Shown in pieces: positions 1-13,700 of a stretch of DNA of 64,000 nucleotides. The notes beneath the pieces were generated by a model, which did not search any database, was not told where the DNA came from, and saw only the letters and a program-made list of their open reading frames with translations. The position numbers and the translations under genes are program-made. Source of the stretch: Distichodus sexfasciatus (lineage: Eukaryota; Chordata; Actinopteri; Characiformes; Distichodontidae); assembly GCA_032718565.1 (NCBI GenBank), contig JAVGVS010000184.1, positions 744,001-808,000 on the forward strand, in the 5' to 3' direction. Position 1 is the stretch's first letter. Each line of letters begins with the position of its first letter.

Positions 1-177
1 CAAAAACCCAGACCAAGGTGGCTGAGCGGAAGCCAGTCGGGACCACCAGACCAACCGTCGCCGCCACCAACAGTGGAACGAAACCACCAGCAGGAGCAAC
101 TAGCGCTTCGTCTACGTTAAGCAGAAAACCTGCAGCAGCAGTCAGCAGCAGTGTTGTGCCCAAGACAAAGACCACAG
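1..177 (+). CDS. prr36: Coding exon, left end cut by window (PRR36/BTBD8-like)
   Basis: Only the frame starting at base 3 is open; frames 1 and 2 hit stops. It encodes about 58 residues rich in Thr, Ala, Ser, Pro and Lys, starting KTQTKVAERKPVGTTRPTVA. The exon ends at ACCACAG before a GTAGGG donor, in phase 1. No acceptor is visible because the exon starts outside the window. The composition matches the next two exons, which supports a single disordered basic region. Confidence 0.7.
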
Positions 178-1648
178 GTAGGGCTCGGCAAATCTGATAT
201 TGACCATTGACACGATCATGATTCAGAAAACCTCACGATTCAATTCCGATTCTTGGGCTCGCAGTTCGATTCAAAATTGATTTACAATTCATAAACGATT
301 CACGATTAAATGCATAGATGCATTTGTTTCCAGATTTTACTTTTCCTATTTGCCCAGTTTACAAAACGTAATGCATATGTATGGATACTGACTGCATTTC
401 TTTCGCGCTCGCGCAAAGATGGTGTATCTGGGCCGAGCAGAGCTGAAGTCACGTCGGAGGGGAAAAGGAAACTAGTGCCATTCTGTTAAAATATAAATCA
501 ATTTATTTTGGAATGTGTGAATTGATTTTGAATCGACAGAGAAAGAATCGTGATATTTTTTTTTGCACATTTCTAGCAATAAGATATGAGCATACAGTAC
601 TTTTAAAAGCCTGACAACAGCTGAATTTGGAAAGAATGAAACCTTCTGTAATGATGGGGGGCAAATTTGGTTGGAGAGTGAATCTGTGTCAATAATAAAA
701 ACGATACAGTAATAACCATCCATATGTGAGCTGTATCAAAGAACGCTTCAACCTCTAAATCATCAGACATATTTCTCTTGCAGATCAGTAGTGTAGGAAG
801 AAAACCGGGCAAGTTGTGCTTTTGCATTTACAAACCTGGTACTGCAGTAAAATCTCACAACTGGTATCTTGATAAAAGACAAAAGATTTTGTTGTTCATT
901 GTGCATTTCTGGTATTCATTGTGGTTTTGTCATGTAAACTTACTGGTTTCTTTTGTTCTCCCAAATATTCTAGTCCCAGCATTGTTTAAAAAATGTGTTT
1001 ATTTGTGTTGCCAGTAGATTTCTTTCTTTCTTTCTTCTTCTTTTGTATTTTTTTTTTTCTTTTAAAGAAACGATTGCATCAGTCTACTTCATACCGGACA
1101 TCTTGGCAGTGAACCTACATTCACAGTTGGTCTGCTTGGTATGATCACAATGTGTGTGAATGCCTTAGATGGCAGTATATCCAGACTGAAACAGCAGGGT
1201 TTAGCAGTCGTGTTCCAACTGACGGCCTCATCCAGGACGGATCAAATCTAACCTCCGTTTACTTTAAAAGGGTAGGGTTGCCAGACCCGCTGTCCTGGAG
1301 AACTACAAGCTCTGCAGAATTTTTCATGCTGTTTAATTTATCATGTCTGCTTCAGCTAATTCACATTTTCACGAGGTGAATTTGGGCTGCTGGAGAGAGC
1401 GCTGGCTACTTTTTTTCAGTTTAGTTGCATTTGACGTTCTCTCTGGCAATATAAGAGACGTAATGGCAGTAGCGTTTGGGGCCTCGTTGACCAATATCTT
1501 TAGTTATTAATTCCGTAAGTTTGATCTTGAGAAAGTCTCCGTACGCAAGGTCGTTCTTATAATCAGGAACCTGCTCCAATCCTTGAAAGTTGAAAGCGTG
1601 AGCCACTTGTTTTTAACTAACATAGGTAAACACCCTGCAGATCTTCAT

Positions 1649-1702
<54 letters not shown>

Positions 1703-4700
1703 ATATATATATATCGATCGGCCGGGCCAATTATCGGGGCCCGATATTAGGTATTTTGCTGATTGTCTGTCTTTAATTTTGACCATCACCGCCATTAAGG
1801 TGCGTTAGTGTGCTTCCACTGCCGTCTCTGCTCTCAGTGCCGTTTGCTCTCGACTCGCAGCTTCATTTAATGGCCCGTCCACAACAGTCTCTGACTGGCT
1901 ATATGTTACACGAGTAGTAACCAATCAATGCTGAAGCCTTGTCACTCGTACCACACTCTCACACTAGTGATGGGAAGTTTGGATCATTTTACCGACTCGG
2001 ACCTTTGAGTCTCGTTCAGCAAAATGAACGAATCTTTTTCCGAGTCATTTCGTTCACTTCGTTCATTTTAAAAAATATAATTAAAATGTTACCTGTTACC
2101 TCCCTAACACATCTACTGCTTACACAAACGTTGATCACACTACAAACAAGACGAAACTATAATGCTATAAGAAACAGAAAATATTAATTCATTCTTTACC
2201 TGGGTCTTTAGTCTATGATTCGCTCACCTCGCCTCTTATCTGACAAGTTTTCAGGTTTGAGTCGTTCGTTCATCACGTGACAGCCCCATAAGCTTAACCT
2301 ATGCAGTCTGAGCCGGAAACAGAATTGATTAGTTCATCTCTCGAGTCTTTCGAGTCGTTCGTTCTTTTGTCACGTGACCACTTACCGGCTCAGTACTACT
2401 CGAAACCCGAAGACTCGAAACAGGTGAATCAATAATTCCAATACAGAAACTATAGGAAGTTGCGCAAATGCGCATGTGCGACTGAACGAATCACTCCCAC
2501 GAGACGACTCGTTCTTCCCGAGTCACATTAAAGATTCGTTCAAAATGAACAAATCGTTCAAGAACGACCCATCACTATCTCACACGACCACAGCGTGAAG
2601 CTCCGAGAAGGAGAGAGAAGAGTTTCGGCTGTCCTTAGTGTTTTTGCATAATTTCGGTTCTAAATATCGGTTATCGGCCCTGCTAACTGGGAATTATATA
2701 CACTGCCCTCCAAAAGTTTGGAAACGCCCCTGGCAAAGTGGAGTTTTGGACAGTATTGCCATGAATCCTTTTTAATTTGTGATAATGTTGCACTGATAAG
2801 GGACAACACAAACTACGAACTATATATTTTATTACATAAACAGTTTATTAAACAGTTTATACGTAGAAAATACTCATATTTTGGATTCATCAAAATATCC
2901 ACCATTAGCAGCTATTTACAGCTCTGCATAATCTGGGCGTCCGAGCTGTCAATGAACCAATCGATTGTTGAAGCTATTAAGGTGTGCTGACCCAAAACTT
3001 TTTTTGAAAACATGGGCCAAGTTTAAACCAGTAACCAGACATCACAGCTGGCAAAGGGGCATGTCTGACTTGTATATGTTGCCATTATTATGTAATCAAA
3101 ATAAAAATGATTATTGCTGGTATCCAAAGATAATGTCAAGTTGCTTTAATGTATTTGCACCAAAAAAATGATGAGGATTCAATGTTGATATCGTCCAAAA
3201 CCCAACTTTGCCAAGGGGCGCTTCCAAACTTTTGGAGGGCAGTGTATAACTAAAATAGTAACTATGGCTGCCCGAACTGCCGTCCATGCAATCTGCCGTG
3301 CAATGTGAAGTAATGTAGACAGAATAATGGGATGCATTGAGGTTGCGTTGACCTGATAATCATAATCCAGTCGTGAGACAGGTCAAGGTTTACACCTCTA
3401 TATTGATAGTGTTTATAGTATTACTGTAGAACGAAAGAAAACACACACACAACAGTGTGTTTAGGACTGCTCTTCACTGTTTGTGGATTTTGATCCTAAG
3501 AACAAATCTCAAATAAGAAAACACTGATGAATGCCAGAATCACTGTGAAAACAGTTTTTATACCAGTGGGTTTTAAGTACGAATTACTTTCTGTGAACCA
3601 TTGGGGAATGGGGCCCTATAACCCCCAAACCAGACATTAACACTCACTCGCTCACGCCCCTGCTTTTTGGTCATAACTGGCCAGACATCAGATACAATTT
3701 CTGTAAATAAATCTGCAATTGGGGTCTTTTCTGCTACACTTCCCTCATTGTTACGCCCTCTGTTGATTGCCTTGCTTTGTTCTTTTTAAAAAAAATCTAT
3801 TTCATTTCCCTCTGTGTTGATTAGCACCAAGGCCAGCAACCGCACCTGCTGCCAGACCCAGTGCTCCGACCACCTCCAGGACCGCCCCTGCTCCCAAGGG
3901 GACCAGGTAAGCCAGCCAGTTAAGCAAAGTGAATAGAGCATGGCGGAACTTAGGGCTGGGCAATTAATCACTCAGAACCTTTAATCTCGCCCATGTTAGT
4001 CATATTGATTGATTTGTGAAATTCTCTTATCTGTTAAGAATTTCCCCAGTGTGTGTTCATGCACCGTCCTTTTGAAAGTGAGTGATTATTTGTCATTGTC
4101 AACACACCACAGCACACAGTGCACCACAACAAAACGTGACCTCTGCATTTAACCCATCTGTGAAAGAGCAGTGGGCAGCTAACAAGGGCAGCGCCCGAGG
4201 AGCAGTGCTTGGGGACGGTACCTTGCTCATGAGTACCTCAGTGGCAACTTTACCAGCCCCGGATTCGAACCTGCGACCTTCAGCTCACAGGGCGAACACC
4301 CTACCGTTATACCACCAACTGCCCTTTTAAAAACATACTACTGCGTGTCGTCGTGTGACTCGGGGCTGCTCAGTCTGTGACTGCATCTGTGTGTATTTAG
4401 TTATAAATAAAAACGTAATAAAATGATTATTTATGAATCGTAATCAAGGTAAAGTGCTCGATTAATCGTGATCTTGATCGTCCAGCCCTAGCTTCCTGCT
4501 TTATTTGGATGTGAATCGACAAGCTATGGATTGAGTGACGAGCGTTCATTTTTGAGCACACAATCTGCCGTGCAATAGAGTACAGCAGAGACACAAGAGA
4601 AGGAAGAGTGGTTTGAGCAGATGGACGTGAAATGGACACCAGTAGCCGGGAAGCTGAAATGTGACCATAGGACAAATATCTAGGAGCGCTGTTGCCAATG

Positions 4701-7700
4701 TTTACACTTCTCATTAATCAAGCAGAGGCTGGTGTACGTGTGTGTGTTTTGGGATACTTCAGGTTCAGGTTTCAAAGTAGTGACAACCTCCTCTTTGGCA
4801 AAGTCTGAAGTGATGTCTTTGAGCATTTGCTGAAATGGACAGTGTAGGGACAGTAATTTGCACTCCTGTGTTTTTCCCTGTGATAGGATTTTTAATAATA
4901 AAAATGATTTAAAAATAAAATCATCCAAGAACGCTTCAGATTATGAGAAATGAGGGCCGGGAGAGTTTTCAACTTTTCTCTCAAGTTGTAGCATGTTGGA
5001 TTTAACCAAACTCGACACTGTAGCTCCTCTGATGCGCACATCACAGTGATGCTAAACAATACTGTATATCGAGCAACCCTACCGCAATCTGTAGTTTCTT
5101 GATTGTGTTAATCACTAAATTAGGATTGACGTGTTTTGTTTTATAGTACTGAATACCATCATTCAGTAAATCCTTTTCCAAGGTAAAGACGTTATGTCTG
5201 GTGTCTCAGTCAGACACACTACTCTCCAAGGAATTTTCTTATAGTAGTTGTTGTCTCTCTAGCATTACAGACAATATAGAGAGTATAAATAGGGGAAACA
5301 GATAATGCAACACTCAGTGAGCACTAAACAATAAATGTTCAAAACAGTATGCAAAGTAGAGGTCGACCGATAGCCGATGCCGATATTTAGAAATCAGGGT
5401 CAGCCGATATCCGATATATGCTGCCGATATTTTTTTGGCCAATAATTAGACATTTCTCCTCTGTTTGTGTAGTAAAATATCACACTAATAATAACAAAGG
5501 ATACATGAAATTTCTCGACTTAACATTTATTTAACACTGACTAAACCTAATTATAAACATAAATAACAAAGAAAACTGTAAATGTCTAAACAATAAATAA
5601 ATATATAACATTTGAACTTGTACTAGTAACTGAACTAGTAATTTGTAAACAAAACAAAGTTTTCAAGTTACAAACTAGTTACAAACAGCATGGTTCATGT
5701 ATACCGCAGCAAAACTGGGCTGTCCGCAGAGATGCCTGAAAATGGGCGTACTAAACTCGGATATCGTCCGATGCCGATATCGTAAATAATGCTAAATATC
5801 AGCCCGATATATCGGCTGACCGATTATATTGGTCGACCTCTAATACAAAATACAGTATGATGTGACGACGGAGCAGCAAATTATTTATGAATTATAGCTA
5901 TTTATGTCTAACAGTTTTGGTATACGGAACCTTGTGCCTTGTAGCATCTGCCAGAACCTCACCGTAATGTCTAGCTTTGAGGTGTGGACGACTTGCATTC
6001 AGTAAAGTGTTCTCCTTTCTGAGTTTGGTAGCCAAAACATGGTTAAGCCCAAGTTAGGAGGAGAGCATAAAGAGTTGTGTTCACGTTAGGCTGTTACCTC
6101 TACTCCATTGTAACGATGGCTTGTGTGAATTTGGCTCCGTTCTCGACTTCCTAACCCAAGCTGAACTTTACTTGGTGTACTTTCCCGCTGTTTCTCTCCT
6201 CTTTGTGTTCTCTTACCTGTTTCTTCATGAACATTCGGCGTTTGTTTAATTTGCATGCACTACTGATAGCCTCTGTTGCAGCAGCTGTTACACTCTATCC
6301 AATACAAGTGAGTAGCGTTACAAACAAAATCTAATTACACGCCGACACAGCAAAAAACATGTTTATGTTCAGTGAAGGTCTTGTCAGTTAATTCATAAAC
6401 GTTCTGTGCTTCTAGTTACAGTGCTGATGTGAGAGGGAGGGGATGAGAAACGAATTGGTTGCAGGTTTAAAAATGAGAGCAAATTACCAACATGGCAATG
6501 AGCAGAACAGTGACCTGAAAAGCTTTTAACCATGGCAAATGTGATGGGGTCTTTTATTAACCCCACACAGACAACCCAGCCAAACAGGAAAAGGCAATCA
6601 TGCAAGCACAAGAATTATTGCACCAAGTTTTATAGCTGTGTCATCCTGTACATGACTTGTATGTGGACTGGGTTATTTAATAGTTTTCCGTTGAACAATT
6701 CGACCATCAGTGTGTATGTAAAGTTAAAATAGTGAAATAAATAATAAAAAAAAGTAATTGAATTCTTTTAAATAAAATTACTATAAAGGCATTCCCTTAA
6801 TGCCCTGTTCACACTATGTGATTCTCAAAGTCACACTGCACACACTTGAGTCAGATGACCGCTCCATCTGATCTACAACGCAGTAGGTTCTGTAACAAGA
6901 TATCCTGCTAGAATTAAGACGGAAATGTCAGAAGTTTCATGTGTCATTACGTAGACATGTTTCTCAAGGTCCCATTGGTTGTGGCTCTCTGGTTGCTACG
7001 GATCTTTCTGGTCAGAGCCAATTGAGCTTGTTTGATCACATCTTTGTAGTGTTCAAGAGATTGTTGATTGCTGATCAAACGTGGGTTTGTGCCTACTCGG
7101 GGGCACTCAAACAGCTCTGAAAAGCTGATTGAGCTCTGCACTTTCTGTCTTTGATGTGTCATAAAACAGCAGCTAATACCATTGGAATGATGAGACAGAA
7201 AACCACTTTTGTGATTTTGATACCATGTCTTTTTTTTAAAACCGTAGTACACCTTGAAACCAGAAACCGACCCACGTCTAGCGTCGTGCTGATACAGCCT
7301 TATTGCATATGCTTCTGACGTTATGTCAGAACTATACCTGGAGTTGCTGAGGTCATTAAGTACACAGTTCTACATAATCCCTGAGTTAGGGGTCATATAG
7401 GGTGGAGATGGAGTTGGGCAAGAAGGGTGGGGGTGGAATGACAGATGGATGGAGATAGAGCGAGAAGAGAGAAGAGCAGAGACTTTAACATTGAGTGCAC
7501 CAATTAGTGTGGGATGTATGTGCTTACTGACTGTTCCAAGATCACATTATCCGGCCTCTTAATACCCATCCCTTGCATATCGGGCTTGCTGAACTCTGCA
7601 CAATTAGACATAATTTAAGGATGTTCTTTTGTGAGGAATTTGCAGAACCAATCAGAAGCTCTGATTATATTCTCTCCCCTTATGTTATGCACTTGATCAT

Positions 7701-10700
7701 CTGCTATTTGTACTGCTTTGTCCTCTCGCTTACTTTACTAGAGGTGAAACGATGCATTGATTTACATTGATCCATCCGTTCAATCATTAATAAGCCCATG
7801 CACAAGATTCCCTTTTATGGTATTATTGTTGTCCTGTGAGATTTTTGAAATTTGTCCTAGAATTGTCATCCCTCTCCCCTGCTTTATATCTCTTGTGGTC
7901 GTCTTTCTGACAGACTCCATAAAACATACGAGAGGAGGAGGAGGAGGAATTTATCCCCGTCTTGGCCAGGCTTTGACTTGCAGCTTAACGTCCCCACTTT
8001 GACTGCCCCAAGAGAAGACAGACTGTCTCTTTCTGTCAGTCAGTCCTCTGGCTTTCCTGCCTTTCTGTCTGTCTGGGCATATTTTTTTTTTTGGTTATGA
8101 CTTGTCTCTCTTGTCCCCAAAATCAAGCTTCATAGATTTATTCTGCTTGGGTAAGCTCTGTCATGAAGCCTGTTTTGGAGTGCTGTCAAGCAAACTGAGA
8201 TTCTCAAACTCGAAGGATGTATTGTAAATAGCTAGACGCCGGCAAAACACGGCCATGGTGAAAGTCTCCTAAATTGAATTGTGCAATTTATTTATTCTAA
8301 TTGAATTCAAATAACGGAATTCAACTGAATCTGATTATAAAGTAAATATCAAATAATACAATTCTTTTTTTTTTTTTTTTTTTAAAGAGGATTTTTGAGT
8401 CTGTTGAGCCCCAAAGCTGTTTTTTTCCCCCTCTCAAATTTCATTTTCATCAAAAAAGTTTTTTCTGTCAAGTTATAAAGACTTGAATTCCCTCTGCCTT
8501 TTTTACTCTTAGTGCAAGCATTCATAAGCAATGCGTTGTTCTCTCCTGATGTTCGGAATTGAGGTCAAACTCAAACATCTTTCTGAAACTTTTAATTCCC
8601 CATGTTATTGGCTTATACTTATAGTTTGCTTGGAAGGAAACGAAGCATCACTAATCAGTACTTTCCCTTCATGTGCACTTCAGATGCACAAATGGATTAT
8701 AAAGACCCCATTAAAGCTTAAATAACCTTTAAAAAATCTTAATGGTTTAGGCTATGACTACACAGTTTTTGTTGAGCAATTGATTCAATGATTTTAATGG
8801 GAATGAGGTCATAAGAGGTTAATATGTAGTCCAAAGAGAGGAACATTAATTTATGTTGGTTTGCTCACATCAGATCCTCTTTTTTTTTCCCTCTCTAAAT
8901 TGCCTTAATCGAGTTGTGTTGTCATTTCAGTTTCGACTAAGGCCGCCGTAATGCATAACGCAGTTCTACGTGAGTTTTATCTGCAAATCTCTGGTCTCTG
9001 CACTTGATTAAATTTACTTGTTTTGTCATTTCTCATGATTCTCATCCTGTTTTCTCCTTCACATTCGTTCATTCATTTATTAGAATAAACTTCGACCGAC
9101 TTCATCCGTCATCCTGCTAACCTCAGTAGGCCTCACCAATGTTTTATTATTTAAGATTTGTGTTTAGGTAAGAATGGAATCTACAAATGGTGAAGAATAA
9201 CAACTTTATTGCTTGTCTATCTGTGCGGTTCAAGAAACAAATTTAGTAATGGTGAATGAGGCCCAACGTGTGATCTTTTCTTTTACTCGAGATGAAGTAG
9301 TTGGTCATGTTGGCCTCTGAGAATTAATAGAATTTAATGGAGTGTTTCACCTCTTTTGTTCCCAATGTAGAACAATCAGGCTTTGTTGCGAGATGATTGG
9401 TGGGGGCGACGTTATAGTGGAGGCACGCTGGGTTCAGGCATTTAGACATGCCCAGCATTGTGTGCAGATATAAGGACTGAGCTCATTGCTTGTTTTGTCT
9501 GCCACGGCTAAAATATGGAACGTTTCCACGGTTTTATATGTCTGCATTGAGACATGCTATCTTGGGCTTTGATGTCGGCAGTTCTTTTTGTTTCTTTGCT
9601 TCTGGAGTTCTTTTCATGATGTCTCGATGGTGGTTAAGTTCAACAGAAGCATGAAGGAAACGGGCAAAAAACACAATAGATCTTTTGTTCCCTTCAGCAG
9701 CACCACACAGATGCAGACTATCCAACTTGCTTTACATCATTACATGTTTAACCATCCTTGTAGTCCTGCTTCTATTCCAAAATTGCATTCAAACGTTAAT
9801 ACCTCTTGTTTGGACACAGGGCCAGACTAATACAGTTTGAGATTTTGTTGCTTTTGGGGATAACTAAAAACAAATAAAGTTATGAATGACAGGAAAGCAA
9901 GTAGGTGAATTAGAAGGAAAAGATTCTGTTCAGTGACTCACAATTGCTTCATACAAAAAAGCATAATGAGTGAAATTAGTATTGAAGTCCTTTCCCTGCA
10001 ACACTGAAGGGGACAAGCGCACACATCGTGTAACAGTTAGGGAGTTGGCCCTGTGATCAGAGAATCACCGGATCAAGTAAAGATACCACAGAGGTACCAT
10101 GAGGCACTATCCCTGAGCACTGTTTTCCAGGTGCTGCCAAAAACTGCCCACTGCTCCTTCAAGAATGGGCCAAATGCAGAGGTCACATTTTGTTGTGGCG
10201 CACCATGTGCTGTGCTGTGTTCACAGTGATGATCACTCACTTCGAGAGCAGTTAGGTCGAAATTCTCTTGCTTAAAAAACAAGAACACTAAGTGCAGTAC
10301 CTTTAAATCCCTCCTCCAGTTCTACTGGAGATTAGGAAAATGAGTGCCAGCAGACAAAAATCTTAAATTCTAAAATCTTTGTCAAATTTGCTTTTGTGTT
10401 TAATTATTGCAAATGTCTCTACTCTAGGCCTCAGACCTCAGCGCCTGCCTCCCGATCTACAGCGTCGAAACCGACTGTCAGCTCTACAAAGCCTGCAGCG
10501 GCTACGACTACTGCTCGCTCGGCATCATCACAGCCCTCTAAGGTCTCAAGTATGACTGCAGCAGCTAAAAAAGGTAGTTTCTTGGTGGATTTCTGAGTTG
10601 ATATTGAAGGGCCTGTTAAATGTAAGGTTCCATCGGCTTGTTGTCCCAGTTTATTATCCTTTCAGGTTAATGCACTGTCATCTGTCTTTTTGTTTTATCC

Positions 10701-13700
10701 TAGATATTGGCAAATCGTCCACTACTGCAGCAGCCAGAACACAAGTTGGCTCCACTACTACTACCACCTCCTCCTCCCGTCTGACAGCTACAAAGCCCTC
10801 AAAACCAGAACCACAAAAAGCAGCTACCGTTGCCAAACGACTGCCTGCAAACTCCAAAACAACTCAACCAAAACCAGATGAACCTAAGTCTGTACCAACA
10901 CGAAAGGTCCCTCCAAGTTCCAGAAACACACTCTCGCGTCCTGCTTCAAGCAAATTGGCCACGTCTGCAAACAAGCCAGCAGGCAGTAGTACTCCGGTTG
11001 CTGTGAAGCGCCAACTAAGTAAGCCTACGCAGTCTGTTTCGCCATTAGTCATAAAGGCAAAGCCCACTGAAGAAGAACCTCCATCAGAGCTTGGTGAACA
11101 TGCAGCAGTTTCTGTATCAGCTATCGCTGCTGCAGTAGCCACAGCAGTGGTAGCTACAGAGTCTGTTTCAGAAGTGAATGCTGCACCTGAACAGCTAGAA
11201 GAACGACCAAACCATGAGACAAGTAACCCTGTCGAAGGACAGAGAGTTGAGGAGTTGCAAGTGAATGCCTCAGAGCCTTTGAATGTGGAAACTCTTCCCA
11301 CCAATGAGATGATAGAGTTTGAGTCAAGAATTCTAGAGCCTGCAGAGCCTGAAGCTTCCATTTGTTTTGTGTCTGATTCTACATCAGTCCCTGTTGGTCA
11401 AGAATCCAAAAAGGTTGACGAGGACTATATTTCTATTAAGGATACTGTGGCTCTGGATGTTCTGCACCAAGAACCTGTAACTGCTTCATCATCTGAAGTC
11501 CATGTTGTTTCTGCAACACCTGTTAAGGCTACAGAGTTTGCTGAGAAGGCAGAGCAAATATTACACAATTATGAGGAAGAGGAGGAAGAGAGGGAGGGCA
11601 GTCAGCAAGTGTCTCTGTCTGAGATGAGCGGTACACAGCCTACAGAAGAATCCCGACCTGGATCAGCCGGTCTGGCTGGATCAGTGTGGCGGGCAGGAGG
11701 TTTGCTTTCTGAACTTGACTCAGAAGATGTTAGTTGCAGCCAGCAGGGAGCCTCAGAGCTTAGCGCTCCTGGTGTCCTGGAGGGCACAGAAAGCATGGAT
11801 GATCTAGGCGATGCTAGTCTGAAAGGTGCTGATGGCGACGGTGTGTCTGCTGGGTCTCCCGATTTGGAGAAGGTCCCCGACATCCCAGCTACTGAAGATG
11901 ATGAAGATGATGATGAAGACTATGATGACGAAGACCGTGTCTACGATATGGAAGTGGGATCAGAAAGAGCGGAAGATCCACACAAGCAGTGCCATTATGA
12001 TGAGGATGAGGATGAAGATGTGGAAATGGCTAGTGAGGGAGTCACTGAGAGTGGGCTTGAAAGTTATGGCAATGCAGATGAAGATGACTTTGCTGAAGAC
12101 TACAGATTGGACAACCTTAACCGTATGCAGCCTCCACCCATTGTTCCATCAGCACCTCCTGTAGTCCAGTGGGGCCAAGCAAATCCATTTGCTGATCCCT
12201 TGGCTCAGGCACTTCAACCAGACCCGAGTCTCCTCTCAAATCTTTCCAGTAAACCTTTCCAAGCAGACTCAGAAACCCCAACTCAAGCTCCTACTCAACC
12301 TTGGCTTGATTTTGGAAATGCAGGAGGAGGGCCATCTTCACATTACCCTACAGCATTTGTGGATCCTACCCCAAACTCCCCTCGAGTTGTCCCTGTATCT
12401 GTAGAAGAGATGGATGCCATTTTCAAACCTGGCACGGTACCACATTCTGAAGTCATGCCTCAATCTAGCACCCTGAGTGTCCCAGAACTAGAGACCCAGA
12501 GTTGCAGCAACAGTAGCACACCTGAGGAACTAAAAGACAATATAAGCCCTGAAGTGGAGAACCAACAGCAAAAGCTAGTTCTGGTTGACCCTGTACCTGC
12601 TCCTCTGCCTGATATCATGCAAGACTTGGGAGTCTGTCTGGAACAAGGTGATGAGGAAGAACCCGAGACCCTGCCTGCTGACGATGTGTTGGGTGGCCCA
12701 GCAACTGGACCCACGTCTGCACCATCATCTCCTTCTTCTTCAGCCACGGAAGATGAGGCCAGCGACACAGAAGGAGAGATGCAGATCAGCGATCCTAATG
12801 CCGAACCCATTGCCACTGGTGGCGAATCCTTTGGCAACATGCAAGTGTCCCACACCTTGTCAGCTGTGGAGGAACGTGAGGAGACATGTACCGAGGTGGA
12901 GGGAGGGGGTGGCAGTGACACGCCTCAGTCAGCCACTTCAGCTGCATCCTATGGCTTCGACTGTACTACCACCTCCAACTCCAATGCTCAATCGACCACC
13001 GAGAGCTGTGCCAAAAGCCCAGGCATCTTCTCGTTGGAGAATGAAGAACAGCTTCCAGATGAGGCCAAAGATCCAACCCTCATCCAGGAGCTGACCCTTA
13101 CGCCCACCTGTCTTCCTGGAGATGGTCAACCGAAAGAGCTTGATGTCCAGCAGAGGGAATTGGATACTGGAGAGCTGAAGGAGCTCCAGCCTAACACGGA
13201 GCAGCAGTACATGCTCTGTGGGAAGGTCGGTGAGGAGTCCTACTCTGTGGGGGACACCGGCCCCTTCGAGGCAGGCCTAGTTAACCCTTCTTCCTCCCAG
13301 CACCAAGAAGAACACTGGGACCTTGATGCTCAGCATCCCTACTACTCCACTATATGCGAAAAGACTGATAGCTCCGTGGCAGGTAATGTATAGATTGCAC
13401 TTTCCGGTGCTCCTTGTCTGTTTTGTCAGGGTCTTCCCATGTTTATTGTCTTAATGACGTCAGCAAAAAAGAGGGCAGTTTTTAAGAGAAGTTCAGAAAG
13501 GTGGAGCCACTCCAGACAATATTATAACAGTACAGTTACATTTATGACTATATGGCTTAAAATTCCTGTATGTGCAATAGCTACTACTATTTGCAATTTA
13601 GGGCAACTGTGTTTCCTCTTTAAAAACAAAACTAATGCTGTGTTGCCTTGAACGGGCATGAATTGTTGTGGAGTTCCTAGAACAAAAAATGAAGTATTAA

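Noticed and set aside
1421..1606. 61-residue minus-strand open frame
   Set aside because: It lies in intron sequence with no splice sites or family similarity I can support.
10598..10703. Upstream extension of the large open frame with an ATG at 10598
   Set aside because: The TTTTATCCTAG acceptor at 10703 and phase match to the preceding exon show this part is intron.
10864..12921. Antisense frames of 165 and 153 residues within the large exon
   Set aside because: They are shadows of a biased Ser/Glu-rich coding exon.
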